Assembly (NCBI RefSeq): GCF_000429905.1
Contig: NZ_AUCT01000026.1
Location: 1-64,000, forward strand
Reading direction: 5' to 3'
DNA: 64,000 bases
DNA from: Desulfatibacillum aliphaticivorans DSM 15576
GTDB lineage: Bacteria > Desulfobacterota > Desulfobacteria > Desulfobacterales > Desulfatibacillaceae
The stretch's first letter is position 1. Every line of letters begins with the position of its first letter. Below the pieces are notes generated by a model. The model was not told the origin of the DNA, did not search any database, and saw nothing but the letters and a program-made list of their open reading frames with translations. The position numbers and the translations under genes are program-made. Positions 8,001 to 15,836 of this stretch are shown here, in pieces.

Positions 8001-8787
8001 CATAGAGGGGGACGCCGCCCTGATCGATTTTTCCGGGACGGACCCCGTCAACGCCAATAGCCTGAACGCCTCCGAAGCCGTCGTCACGGCCTGTGTTCTC
8101 TATTGCCTGCGCTGCCTGATTCAAGAGGACATCCCCCTGAATTCCGGGGTGTTGGCGCCTGTGAAGATCATCACCCCCGTTTCCATGCTGAATCCTCCTG
8201 GCCAGGACGATCCAACCAAATTTCCAGGCGTCGTAGGCGGCAACGTGGAACTTTCCCAAAAAATTGTGGACATCCTGCTCGGCGCACTGGGCGTTGCCGC
8301 TGCCAGCCAGGGCACCATGAACAATTTTATTTTCGGCAACGCAAACCTGAGCTACTACGAAACCATTTGCGGAGGCGCCGGCGCCGGCCCGGGCTTTGAC
8401 GGCGCCCATGCCGTGCACACCCACATGACCAACACCCGCATTACCGACGTGGAGATTTTGGAGCGCCGTTATCCTGTCTTGGTCCGGCAATTTTGCATCC
8501 GGCGCGGCTCGGGCGGGGAAGGGGAATTCACCGGAGGCTGTGGAGCAATCCGGGCCATTGAATTTCTTGAACCCATGGAAATATCCCTGCTGACCCAGCG
8601 CAGAACCTCCGCTCCCTTTGGCCTGATGGGCGGACTTTCCGGCGCTCCGGGGCAAAACCTGATTCTGCGGAAAGGCGGGGCCGAGCTGGAAGTTCTTCCC
8701 TCCCTGGCTCAAACCAAGGCCAATCCGGGGGACGTCCTGATAATCAAGACCCCGGGCGGCGGCGGCTTTGGAAGACCCAAGAAATAG
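5002..8787 (+). CDS. Fused HyuA-HyuB hydantoinase / 5-oxoprolinase
   Basis: This roughly 1261-residue single chain joins both halves of the ATP-dependent hydantoinase/oxoprolinase family. The N-terminal half (HyuA-like) opens with WIDVGGTFTDCLAW and contains TTRGTNALLERKGG, FDMGGTSTDVSRFDG and GPGSAGSHPGPACYGRGG, the actin-like ATP-binding blocks. The C-terminal half, from about residue 735 (HyuB-like), has LFNHHFQHIASQMG, NAPHIPVHLGAM and SRAHHAEIGG. The fused layout is that of eukaryote-type 5-oxoprolinase (5-oxoproline + ATP to glutamate); N-methylhydantoin or another cyclic amide is also possible. ATG 5002 places the GGTFTD motif at the usual distance. A TTG at 4972 with AGGAAAGG upstream is an alternative start. 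Confidence 0.9.
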   Translation: MEYWIDVGGTFTDCLAWDGKNLSRCKVLSSGGIKGEGTSRPGDGTVFDRARKKQPDDFFTGYELSILSSDGEVWCKGTVLGFSQGVFTVDPPLPKDLPKSFSYELTAHEPAPILGIRMLAGLGLKDAIGQSSIRLGTTRGTNALLERKGGPAALAVTEGFGDLLSIGAQARPELFSLNIEKSEPLFVEVVEIPERINVWGEILKPLDAESVRPLLKDLMDQGVDSLAVCLINSYANPCHERELERLARSLGFDNISVSSALTPTIKALDRGDTAMVDAYLAPVLSEYISLIRSIAPDAELKVMTSAGGLVEVEHFRAKDSVLSGPAGGVVGFADVARSYGRSKAIGFDMGGTSTDVSRFDGEYETQYSAQKAGVRIVAPMMAIETVAAGGGSICQFDGVTLSVGPGSAGSHPGPACYGRGGPLTVTDVNYFCGKVSSDHFPFPLHLAPVEKLLREMAALAPQPMTPHELALGFLQVANRKMADAVKRISAAKGYDPRDYLLVAFGGAGPQHACSVARELGVREICAPGLAGVLSAWGIGAADVRSFREESFLRPLDSHSWNPEGPLVQRFQAMEKALVEETAAQGIFPENIKTPVRIMDLRYKGEETAISIRRPEDGDWTGVFESRHQQLYGHVHQGREIEIAAIRAECVGSTPRPEKKKAAEIPRLAVSNSTKWVWFDGLEMQTSVYDESMLRPGDRVFGPAMITQGLSTVIIDPGFEAVLTGLGDIIIRDLEEDAKSGLTESRRDPVTLSLFNHHFQHIASQMGVILRRTALSVNVKERLDFSCAILDSSGNLVVNAPHIPVHLGAMSRTVQSLLDAVEDIRPGDVYLTNHPALGGSHLPDLTVMTPVFDDEGRELRFFTASRAHHAEIGGVQPGSCYPFAENLAQEGVIFSHLRICREGRFLETELRQALTQGPYPSRNPHENIADIRAAIAANQTGARELIAMTDRHSWEVVNAYMGYIRDAAEEKTRAALKALPDGMHVFKDALDDGALTAVAVSIEGDAALIDFSGTDPVNANSLNASEAVVTACVLYCLRCLIQEDIPLNSGVLAPVKIITPVSMLNPPGQDDPTKFPGVVGGNVELSQKIVDILLGALGVAAASQGTMNNFIFGNANLSYYETICGGAGAGPGFDGAHAVHTHMTNTRITDVEILERRYPVLVRQFCIRRGSGGEGEFTGGCGAIRAIEFLEPMEISLLTQRRTSAPFGLMGGLSGAPGQNLILRKGGAELEVLPSLAQTKANPGDVLIIKTPGGGGFGRPKK

Positions 8788-8923
8788 TCATAAAATTCCG
8801 GTTTCATTGCACCTTCTTTTTTTCCGCCGAACATGCTATCGTTTAAGTCCTGACAGGGAGTTGCGGAGGGCGCCCCTGTTGCCCTGCATTTTTTGAACTG
8901 ATTCAAAAAGCCTGAAGACAGCC

Positions 8924-10018
8924 GTGAGACAATACAAACCCAAGCTGTTTGTCCTAAGCGCATTCATGCTCGGCTTACTGCTCCTGACTGGAGCAGCCGA
9001 GGCATTGGTGCGCGCCACCCATGCGGATCAGTGCCAATATTCCAGCTTTCCCGGGTCCGAGGCCTTTTTGCCCGATCCTGACCTGGGCTGGATCCTGAAG
9101 CCGGGATTTGACGCCTTTATTTCGTATGATCAGCATCGAGTTTCCATCAATTCCATGGGCCTGCGCAGTCAGGAGGTTTCGGCTAAGCAGCCCGGAGAGT
9201 TCCGCATTTTATGCCTGGGGGAAAGCACCACCTTTGGAGCAGGGCTTGCCAACGGCCAGGATTATCCTTCGATCCTGGAAAAACTCTTAAGCGATAAAGA
9301 CGAGACCGGCCGCTATACGGTTATCAACGCCGGCGTTCCCGCCTGGTCGTCCTACCAAAGCCGGGAGTTCCTTCGCACGCGGGGGCCGGAGCTTAGCCCG
9401 GATTTGGTTGTGGTGTATCATGAGGTCAACGATTATCTGCCCACCCTGGTGCGAAAAACCTATTTCAACCAATTCTGCGAAATGGCTTCCGACGAACAGC
9501 TTTACGGAAGCCGGACCTTCCGTTCCTTGTCCTCCCTGGCCAAAAGGTCGGCCCTGGTTCGTTTCGCCCTAAAAAGCAAACTCCTATTGCATATGCGGAC
9601 CGGGCAATACAGCCCGGCGGTCAATGGCTTGCATCAAATCGGCATGCCAGGCATGACGCCCGGGCTTTTGTTACGCGGAGAGTTTTCCCGGCCTGAAAAC
9701 GCCAAGGGAAATGCGCCGTATCCGCGCAGGGTGACGGATGGGGAGCGGTTGAATAATTTATTTGAAATGAACAGGTTGTGCAAAAAAATGGGGGCGGGCC
9801 TGATTATAATCCATCCTTGCTACGCCTATACGCAAAGGCATGAATGCCTGGCGGTTCGGTTTTGCCGGGAGGAAGGCGTTCCCATGCTGGAGGCCTACGA
9901 CGCGCTGGGGGGCAGGCTGGATCTTTTTCAGGATCCTATGCATCCCAATGCAGAGGGGCACAAGGCCCTGGCGTCAGCCTTGCTGGAGTTCATCAAACAA
10001 AACAAGTTGGCGGAATAG
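8924..10018 (+). CDS. Exported SGNH/GDSL-family hydrolase
   Basis: The 364-residue protein has a GTG start and an N-terminal hydrophobic segment (LFVLSAFMLGLLLLTGAAEA), an uncleaved anchor or signal peptide. It shows the SGNH blocks: GESTTFGAG (block I nucleophile Ser), INAGVPAWSSYQ (block II Gly), HEVNDYL (block III Asn) and DPMHPNAEGHKALA (block V Asp/His). This is an esterase/lipase or carbohydrate O-acyl esterase fold acting outside the cytoplasmic membrane. The substrate cannot be read from the sequence. It converges on the zinc-ribbon gene with only 1 bp between stops, so it stands alone. Confidence 0.85.
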   Translation: MRQYKPKLFVLSAFMLGLLLLTGAAEALVRATHADQCQYSSFPGSEAFLPDPDLGWILKPGFDAFISYDQHRVSINSMGLRSQEVSAKQPGEFRILCLGESTTFGAGLANGQDYPSILEKLLSDKDETGRYTVINAGVPAWSSYQSREFLRTRGPELSPDLVVVYHEVNDYLPTLVRKTYFNQFCEMASDEQLYGSRTFRSLSSLAKRSALVRFALKSKLLLHMRTGQYSPAVNGLHQIGMPGMTPGLLLRGEFSRPENAKGNAPYPRRVTDGERLNNLFEMNRLCKKMGAGLIIIHPCYAYTQRHECLAVRFCREEGVPMLEAYDALGGRLDLFQDPMHPNAEGHKALASALLEFIKQNKLAE

Positions 10019-10019
10019 T

Positions 10020-11270
10020 TTACATCTCCCTGCCGTAATACAAGGCCCTTGAATTCACGGAAAAATTCATTTGCCTGTGTACAAACTCAGCGCCCTGGCG
10101 GGCGAATGGGACGTAAACCAGACTGCCCTTTTGCGGCGTGACCGTAATTTCCGGCAGCATCATCACCATGGTTTGCCTGGGTTTGACAAAAGAGGCGATG
10201 CAAATTTTCAGGCTTTGAGCCGCTTCGCTCAGGGGCAGGTTGACCGGGTGGGTTTCCCCTTGGGGCAATTTATCCTTCAACTCTCCGGGAAAGGGGGTGG
10301 AGGTGATGTGCCTGGCCAGACGAACGAACAACTGGGGATTGACCTTAAAAGCAGGAATCCAAAAGAAAAATTCCTGATCTTCCATCTCCTCGGTAATGGC
10401 TTTGGGAAGGTTGGCCGCCCGGACCATGTCCGCGACGGAAGCGAGGTTCAGTCCTTCCACTTTGGCTTTAATCCGCCAGAATGGAAGGTATTTTCCGCTT
10501 TTTTCCAACTCGCCGATGGTTTGGACCGTCACCCGTTTAAAGCCTTCGTCCTTGGGCCGCCAGGCCTTTTCGCAATTCTGGCACAAAAACACGCAGCTGT
10601 CGGTTTCGCCGGCCACGTCCCAGCCGCAATGAGGGCACATGGCGGAAAGAAAATTCGGCGACCATTTGTGATTGGATAACAGGTTGGGGTCCAGCATTTG
10701 AGCGTCCTCAGGCAGCCGTCCCACGGGCTTTTTCAGGACGGCGTCAAAAAGCTGGCCGCCTTTGATGAAAAAGGGCGCGTAAATGATGCTGGTGTTGTCG
10801 CCGATGTATGCCTTTTCAAAAGATTCTTCCTTGTAGGCGTCCACCTGGGCGAGGCGCAGGTTGATTTCAATGGCTTTTAGCGCGTCCTTGAACGGGATGT
10901 CAGGCGCCACGTACGAGCCCGGGACATCCCTGGTTGCAAAGCGCAGATGCAAGAGCTGGGGCCGAAGCCCCAGCGTCATGGGGGCGTAATCCAAGGAAGC
11001 CGCCTGGGTGGAAGAATCCAGGAGCTTGTTGTTGATTTTATCCACAGCCGCGGAAAACAGGGTCCCTTTAAAGCGCCAGTACGGAACGTAAACCACCTCA
11101 TCCGCCTGCTCGCCCAGGTCCATGCAATATCTGAAGGGCCCCCGCGACGTAATGTGCAGACGCACTTTGCAAAACGGGCACGCCAGCACCCGGTCGGTTT
11201 CTTCTAAAGTTACAGGCCCGCCGCATTGGGGGCATGGGTGATCAATCCGCCAGTCCAAGTTTCTCTCCAC
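10020..11270 (-). CDS. Zinc-ribbon protein partnered with SPFH protein, function unknown
   Basis: The product is 416 residues with two zinc-ribbon-like sites: CPQCGG...CPFCK near the N-terminus, and CPHCGWDV...CQNCEKAW in the middle. Between and after them are YVPYWRFKG and YLPFWRIKA, two copies of a similar beta-rich motif, suggesting an internal repeat of ribbon plus YxPxWR domain. No signal peptide is seen. The GTG start overlaps the end of the SPFH gene by 29 bp. A TTG at 11258 with a GGAGAG site is an alternative start. The overlap implies coupled expression with the SPFH protein. I do not recognise an assigned function. Confidence 0.8.
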   Translation of the reverse strand: MERNLDWRIDHPCPQCGGPVTLEETDRVLACPFCKVRLHITSRGPFRYCMDLGEQADEVVYVPYWRFKGTLFSAAVDKINNKLLDSSTQAASLDYAPMTLGLRPQLLHLRFATRDVPGSYVAPDIPFKDALKAIEINLRLAQVDAYKEESFEKAYIGDNTSIIYAPFFIKGGQLFDAVLKKPVGRLPEDAQMLDPNLLSNHKWSPNFLSAMCPHCGWDVAGETDSCVFLCQNCEKAWRPKDEGFKRVTVQTIGELEKSGKYLPFWRIKAKVEGLNLASVADMVRAANLPKAITEEMEDQEFFFWIPAFKVNPQLFVRLARHITSTPFPGELKDKLPQGETHPVNLPLSEAAQSLKICIASFVKPRQTMVMMLPEITVTPQKGSLVYVPFARQGAEFVHRQMNFSVNSRALYYGREM

Positions 11271-12393
11271 AACTGTTGCAGAATTTGGAATTCGCCAGGT
11301 TTTCCGCGCCGCACGCCTGGCAGAAAACCGCCTGATCCTTGCCGTTTACGGGCGTTCCGCAGCGGCTGCAGAACTTGGCCGTAGGCGGCAGGTTTTTGTG
11401 GCATTTCATGCATTGGGTGAAAACAAGCTGCTGATGCCCGCACTGGGGGCAAAACCGGGCGTCTTTGGGAATCTGCTGGCCGCAGTCCGGGCACGCCTGG
11501 CTTTCGGCCGCAGGCGCAGGTCCGCCCTGTTGAGGCTGCTGACCGCCCTGCTGCAAAAGGTTGGCGAACATTCCGGGCATCATCACGCCCATGCCCATGC
11601 CAAGCCCCGAGGATGCCTCTCCGGTGGATTCCGACGCCTTTTCCATGGCCATGGCCGCTTTCATGGCCATGAGCTTGTTCATGTCGTCAAAGAGGCCCAG
11701 GCGGCTTTTGTCGTCAATGGCCTGCTGCACGTCCGGCGGCGGCGTGATGGCGCGAATATAAAGATGGGTCAGCGCCAGCCCAAAGTGGGAGAGATCGTCA
11801 ACCAGTTTCTGCTGCAGACTGTCCGCCAGTTCTTCATAGCGGCCGGGCAGGTTGAACAAAGAGTCCAGGTTTTCGCCCAAGTGGTCGTTAAACCGCGAAA
11901 CAATGACCCGGTTGAGATAATCCTCGATTTCCTCGGTCGTGTACATGCCCTGGGTGCCCACCAGCCTGTTGATAAACAGCACCGGCTGCACCACCTGCAC
12001 GTTGAATATGCCGAATGCGCGCAAACGCACCAAACCAAGCTGGGAGTCCTTGAAGGCGACAGGATCGCGGGTGCCCCACTTGAGATCCGTGAAAGTCTTC
12101 ATGTTGACCATGTAGACTTCCGCTCTCAAAGGGCTTTGCATGCCCCAAGGGGCGCTCAGGATCTTGGTCAGCACGGGAATGTTGTGGGTCTTCAGGGTGT
12201 GGCGGCCCGGGCCTATGGCGTCGTAAGCCTTGCCCTGGTAGAAAAACACCGCAGCCTGGCTGTCCCGAACCGTCAGTTGAGCGCCGAATTTGATTTCACC
12301 GGAGCCTTCACGCGGAATGCGCTGAACCATCTGCTTTCCGGTTTCATCGAACCATTCGATTACTTCCAGAAAGATCACATTGTTTTCTCCCAT
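11242..12393 (-). CDS. SPFH-domain protein with C-terminal double zinc ribbon
   Basis: The 383-residue product starts MGENNVIFLEVIEW, with a GGAGG site 8 bp upstream. An SPFH/band-7-like domain spans about 25-240 (VRDSQAAVFFYQGKAYDAIGPG, then FGIFNVQVVQPVLF, ending DDLSHFGLALTHLYIRAI). A Met/Gly-rich linker (GLGMGMGVMMPGM) follows, and then three treble-clef style ribbons: CPDCGQQIPKDARFCPQCG, CMKCHKNLPPTAKFCSRCG and CQACGAENLANSKFCNSCG. The architecture resembles the family sometimes labelled virion core protein or YdjI-like, implicated in membrane microdomain scaffolding. There is no clear membrane helix. It overlaps the downstream zinc-ribbon gene. Confidence 0.85.
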   Translation of the reverse strand: MGENNVIFLEVIEWFDETGKQMVQRIPREGSGEIKFGAQLTVRDSQAAVFFYQGKAYDAIGPGRHTLKTHNIPVLTKILSAPWGMQSPLRAEVYMVNMKTFTDLKWGTRDPVAFKDSQLGLVRLRAFGIFNVQVVQPVLFINRLVGTQGMYTTEEIEDYLNRVIVSRFNDHLGENLDSLFNLPGRYEELADSLQQKLVDDLSHFGLALTHLYIRAITPPPDVQQAIDDKSRLGLFDDMNKLMAMKAAMAMEKASESTGEASSGLGMGMGVMMPGMFANLLQQGGQQPQQGGPAPAAESQACPDCGQQIPKDARFCPQCGHQQLVFTQCMKCHKNLPPTAKFCSRCGTPVNGKDQAVFCQACGAENLANSKFCNSCGEKLGLAD

Positions 12394-12515
12394 GGAACCG
12401 CCTCCTATAAAACATTGGTAGGACTGCGCGCCCATCAGGCCGCGCCTAAGAACCGACTATATATTATATTTGCTGTCAAGACGCCCGGGAAAGAACATCC
12501 CCTCATCCCGGCCGC

Positions 12516-13067
12516 CTATTGGGACGTCGTCATTTTTGTAATTTGCTGCATCTTAGGATGGCTCAACAACTTCATGAACTTGGGATTGGCCATCAAAGTA
12601 TTTATATCCCCGGAGGAAACCGCATTCATGATTTCAGGATCCGCCAGGATCTCCATGATTTCCGGGTCGGATGATAATGACATGATTTCGTTCATGATGT
12701 TCGGGTTGCTCATCATTTGCCGCTGCAAGGCCTGGCTCTGCTTCACAACCTGGGCGTCGCCGCCGGAGCTGGATGCTCCATAAGTCGAACTGGTGGATCC
12801 CGTGTAAGACGAGGTTTGGCTGCTGCCCGCAACTCCGCCTGAAGACGGGTTCTGCGAGCTAATGGATGTGATCTTGGACTCATGGACCCGGATGACTCCC
12901 AGGGTTTTTGAGCGGATGCTGTAAACCCTTCCGGAATGAGCGATAATCTCGCCTCGCAACACGGTTCCATCCGTAAGTTGGAATTCCGAAACCATTCCCG
13001 CAAAGGCGGCCCCGGCGAAAAGCGCCAGGATGAAAAATACTCCGGCAACCACTCCTAATCGTTTCAT
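12516..13067 (-). CDS. Exported protein with STI1-like helical C-terminus
   Basis: The 183-residue product has a Sec signal peptide ending AGAAFAG. A small beta domain follows at about 25-70 (LTDGTVLRGEIIAHSGRVY, then LGVIRVHESKITSI), Lsm/SH3-like in pattern. A Ser/Gly/Thr-rich linker leads to a C-terminal helical segment of repeated asparagine/aspartate-proline turns: MSNPNIMNEIM, SDPEIMEILADPEIM, ANPKFMKLLSHPKM. These resemble the DP/STI1 motifs of Hsp70/90 co-chaperones. In an exported bacterial protein the helices more likely form a peptide-binding or packing module. It lies 122 bp upstream of the SPFH gene in the same direction. The function is unknown. Confidence 0.75.
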   Translation of the reverse strand: MKRLGVVAGVFFILALFAGAAFAGMVSEFQLTDGTVLRGEIIAHSGRVYSIRSKTLGVIRVHESKITSISSQNPSSGGVAGSSQTSSYTGSTSSTYGASSSGGDAQVVKQSQALQRQMMSNPNIMNEIMSLSSDPEIMEILADPEIMNAVSSGDINTLMANPKFMKLLSHPKMQQITKMTTSQ

Positions 13068-13385
13068 GGCATTCCCCTATGTTTGCGGCATTTCGGGATC
13101 AGCCCCGCCGCCGCTTCAAAGCTCTTAATTTTATCAGCCGGGCGCCTCCATAAGCAAGGGAATATTTGAAAAAAGCCATGTAGTGTGAGGCGTTTCACAT
13201 TGTTATGCCTTTATGATACACATTCCTCGATAGGCTCGCGGGAAAAAGGAGCGTTCCTGGCGCCTTTTTTCAAGACGGGAGCTTGGCAAGGATTAGGATT
13301 ATTGACATTATGTCCCAAAACGCGTTAATTTGGAATAAATTCAACCCTTTTCCACAGGAGCCTCTGGTGGGCGAAAGGAGAGAGA
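13068..13385 (+). other. Intergenic region between divergent genes, possible promoter
   Basis: This gap holds no credible gene. A TTGACA at 13302-13307 is followed after 17 bp by TTAATT (13325-13330), a possible sigma70-type promoter for the toxin-antitoxin pair. The -10 match is poor. CGAAAGGAG just before 13386 is the likely ribosome-binding site. Confidence 0.35.
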
Positions 13386-13625
13386 ATGAACAAGGAAGCT
13401 ATTACCAAACACGAAATATATAATAAGCTGGTCGGCTTTTCCCAGCAGGATCTGGCCGACATAGCCGCTTTTATAGATTTCATGAGGCATAAAAAGAATC
13501 TTGAAGAAAAAAAGGTGGTTAAGCTGCAAGGTATATTGAAAGGGTATGACATAGACTTTTCTGTGCTTAAAGAAATGAAGGAAAAATCCTGGCTGCATCT
13601 AGAGCGGGAATTTGAAAATGGATAG
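13386..13625 (+). CDS. Antitoxin of a PIN-domain toxin-antitoxin pair
   Basis: The 79-residue acidic/basic helical protein (FSQQDLADIAAFIDFMRHKKNLEEKK) has a LxGxLKGYDIDFSVLKEMKEKSW C-terminal tail, like DUF2281-type antitoxins that wrap and inhibit VapC toxins. A strong GAAAGGAG site precedes the ATG. Its stop overlaps the start of the PIN gene by 8 bp, the usual coupled order antitoxin then toxin. The assignment rests on size, tail motif and neighbour. Confidence 0.7.
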   Translation: MNKEAITKHEIYNKLVGFSQQDLADIAAFIDFMRHKKNLEEKKVVKLQGILKGYDIDFSVLKEMKEKSWLHLEREFENG

Positions 13626-14007
13626 CTATGTGACGGATACCCAGGCCCTGGTGAAATTCATGATGGGGCATAAGGTAATCAATGCGCGTTCGCACGAGGC
13701 TTATCTTTCCACGGATAAAGGAGAGTGCGCTATTATCGTTCCCGCCATTTTGCTGATGGAAATGCTTTATCTTTTCGAGAAAAATAGAATCGATGTCGGT
13801 CTGCTTCAAGCAGAAGAACTGTTTAAAAGTAAAAACTACCAGTTCGAACCATTAAGTTTTGATATTCTTAAAACAGCCGCAGAAATTGATGACATCCCTG
13901 AATTGCATGACCGCCTGATAGCTACCACCGCAAGATACTTGGGCCTGCCTTTGATAACCAACGATCCGGAAATAACGGCGTCACGTTTCGTAAATGTTTT
14001 GGACTAG
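13618..14007 (+). CDS. PIN-domain toxin (VapC-like ribonuclease)
   Basis: The 129-residue product starts MDSYVTDTQALVKFM at an ATG inside the antitoxin stop. Conserved acidic residues of the PIN active site are in place: D in YVTDTQALV, E in LLMEMLYL, D in IPELHDRLIATTARYLGLPLITND, and the final ND. PIN proteins of this group cut tRNA or rRNA in a metal-dependent way. The HDRLIxATA block is typical of chromosomal VapC. A TTG two codons upstream is a less likely start. The gene appears intact. Confidence 0.82.
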   Translation: MDSYVTDTQALVKFMMGHKVINARSHEAYLSTDKGECAIIVPAILLMEMLYLFEKNRIDVGLLQAEELFKSKNYQFEPLSFDILKTAAEIDDIPELHDRLIATTARYLGLPLITNDPEITASRFVNVLD

Positions 14008-14149
14008 TGATATTAACCATAGTTTGTTTCCTCAATTGCTTGACAATTTTCTCCTTAAAAGACAATGATTGCCCACGAGGGTAGTATAGCCGCGTCCATC
14101 CGGACCAAATTCGTTAAATCATTCCTGTTGTATAAGCCCGGAGGCCTTT

Positions 14150-15832
14150 ATGCTTCCAGCCAATTCCTGGGTGCGTTCTTTCGGCTTTTGGATTCTTATA
14201 GGCCTGACGGCTTGGTTCGCCCATTTTTCCCTGTCCGGGAATTTTCTGTTTTATGAAGACGACTACGCCAAGGTTGTGGACGCCATGGCCAGAAACTTTG
14301 ATGAGTCCGTGTACAATTTCTATTGCCACTGCCGGGACTGGCCCCAGGGCCGTCCTCTGGGCTTTGCGCTCATAGCCCCTTTCAGCTGCATCGGGGTAAA
14401 GATAGCAGGTCTGCAGGGCGTGTACATAACCGGGTTTTTGATGCTGCTGGCAAATGCCGCGCTTTTTTTTCCGTTGATGCGCAGGTTCGCCGGGGAAAAC
14501 GCCGCCGTGTTCGGAACCCTGGCCTTTTGCCTGTTTCCGGCGGTTACGGTCAATGCCTGGGCCACTCATTTTATGGGGAACGAGCCTGCACTATTTTTTA
14601 TGTTGGCGGCTTTTTTACTCTACCTGAGCCGGTTTCGCCGGTGGTCTTACCTTTTGATTTTTCTGGCGACGATCACCTACGAATCCACTTTGCTTCCCTT
14701 CGCCGCCGCCCCTTTGCTGGATCAAAAATCCGAAGAAAGGCTTGCCCGGCGCCTGCTCCGCCACTGGGCGGCCCTGGCCGTTTTATTGGCCGTATATTGC
14801 CTAATCCGCATGAATTTGGGCGAGCCCCGCATGACCCGGCAATTGGCCTCCATGGGCCTGGGGCAAATAAGTTATAAAGCCTTGACCGCCATGCTCATAG
14901 GACCCTGGACGATCCTCAAGTCCTTCGCCCTCCCGCCTTTGCCCAATTCCGGCGTTTTTTCCATGTCCGGAGTTGTCAGCATGGCCGTCATTTTTTTATG
15001 CAGCCTGGGCGCCTTAGTCTGGAGGACGGAGTGGAGAGATCAGCCTTTTGCAATCCCATGGAATAAAATCGTTCCGGCCTTTGTTTTACTCGCCTTATCC
15101 TATCCCATGGCCTTTTTCCCGCCTCACTGGCCGCCGGTCGCCCTGGCGACCACGGCGTCCAGGGTGCATTTCGCCGCGACCGCGGGCGGGTCCATGGCCG
15201 TAGGAATCATCCTGGCCTATTTGTTTGAGTTGGCGGCTCATAAGGGAAAAACCGCCGTCTTCGTTGTTTTCGCTTCCTGCTACTTCGCCCTGTTAGGCGG
15301 ATATCACTTGTCCGTGCAAAAGGATTACGCCAAAAGCGCCCGGCTTCAGAAAGAATTTTGGACTCAGGTTCTTGCTTTGTGCCCGGACATGGGGGAAGAT
15401 GCCGTGATCTTTGCGGAACAGCCGTTGTGGGACCACCCGGGGCTTATGAGCGTCCATTCCTGGGCGACCCGGCTTGTTTTGGAAAAACTGGTCCGCTTCC
15501 CCAAGGAATGGGAAAACCCTCCGCGGCTTTATTGCATGGATCAGTGGGTAAAGGACCATGTGTTCCAGGAGCCGGATAAAATCGTCTGGCGGGAGATCAT
15601 ATACGACGAGGTGTACAGACCCCACATCCTGGAGCCGGAAAATGTGATCGTTCTGGGCCGGCGAGAGGATGGGCGCATGATGCGGCGTTTCGGGGTTTAC
15701 AGGCTCGGGCCGGATAACAAAGTCCTCCTTGATCTTAAGCCGATAGGGCCGCCCTCTTTGAACATGCATTCCAAGGGTCCGGCCTGGGAATATGTCATTG
15801 GCAAAAGACTGACTTCTAAATTAGTGGAGTAA
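14150..15832 (+). CDS. GT-C-like multi-pass membrane protein
   Basis: The 560-residue protein has a GGAGG site 5 bp before the ATG and about ten to eleven hydrophobic segments (GFWILIGLTAWFAHF, then FMLLANAALFFPLM and so on). A periplasmic loop after the first helix carries FYEDDYAKVVDAM, an acidic motif in the place where GT-C glycosyltransferases hold their catalytic Asp. The soluble C-terminal tail is about 150 residues long. It probably transfers a sugar from a polyprenyl donor, but it lacks a clear family name. It is followed after 4 bp by an exported phosphatase gene, so the two are probably co-transcribed. Confidence 0.65.
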   Translation: MLPANSWVRSFGFWILIGLTAWFAHFSLSGNFLFYEDDYAKVVDAMARNFDESVYNFYCHCRDWPQGRPLGFALIAPFSCIGVKIAGLQGVYITGFLMLLANAALFFPLMRRFAGENAAVFGTLAFCLFPAVTVNAWATHFMGNEPALFFMLAAFLLYLSRFRRWSYLLIFLATITYESTLLPFAAAPLLDQKSEERLARRLLRHWAALAVLLAVYCLIRMNLGEPRMTRQLASMGLGQISYKALTAMLIGPWTILKSFALPPLPNSGVFSMSGVVSMAVIFLCSLGALVWRTEWRDQPFAIPWNKIVPAFVLLALSYPMAFFPPHWPPVALATTASRVHFAATAGGSMAVGIILAYLFELAAHKGKTAVFVVFASCYFALLGGYHLSVQKDYAKSARLQKEFWTQVLALCPDMGEDAVIFAEQPLWDHPGLMSVHSWATRLVLEKLVRFPKEWENPPRLYCMDQWVKDHVFQEPDKIVWREIIYDEVYRPHILEPENVIVLGRREDGRMMRRFGVYRLGPDNKVLLDLKPIGPPSLNMHSKGPAWEYVIGKRLTSKLVE

Positions 15833-15836
15833 AGCA

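Noticed and set aside
11398..12783. 461-residue plus-strand frame opposite the SPFH gene
   Set aside because: His/Arg-rich shadow; the SPFH domain, zinc ribbons and ribosome site are all on the minus strand.
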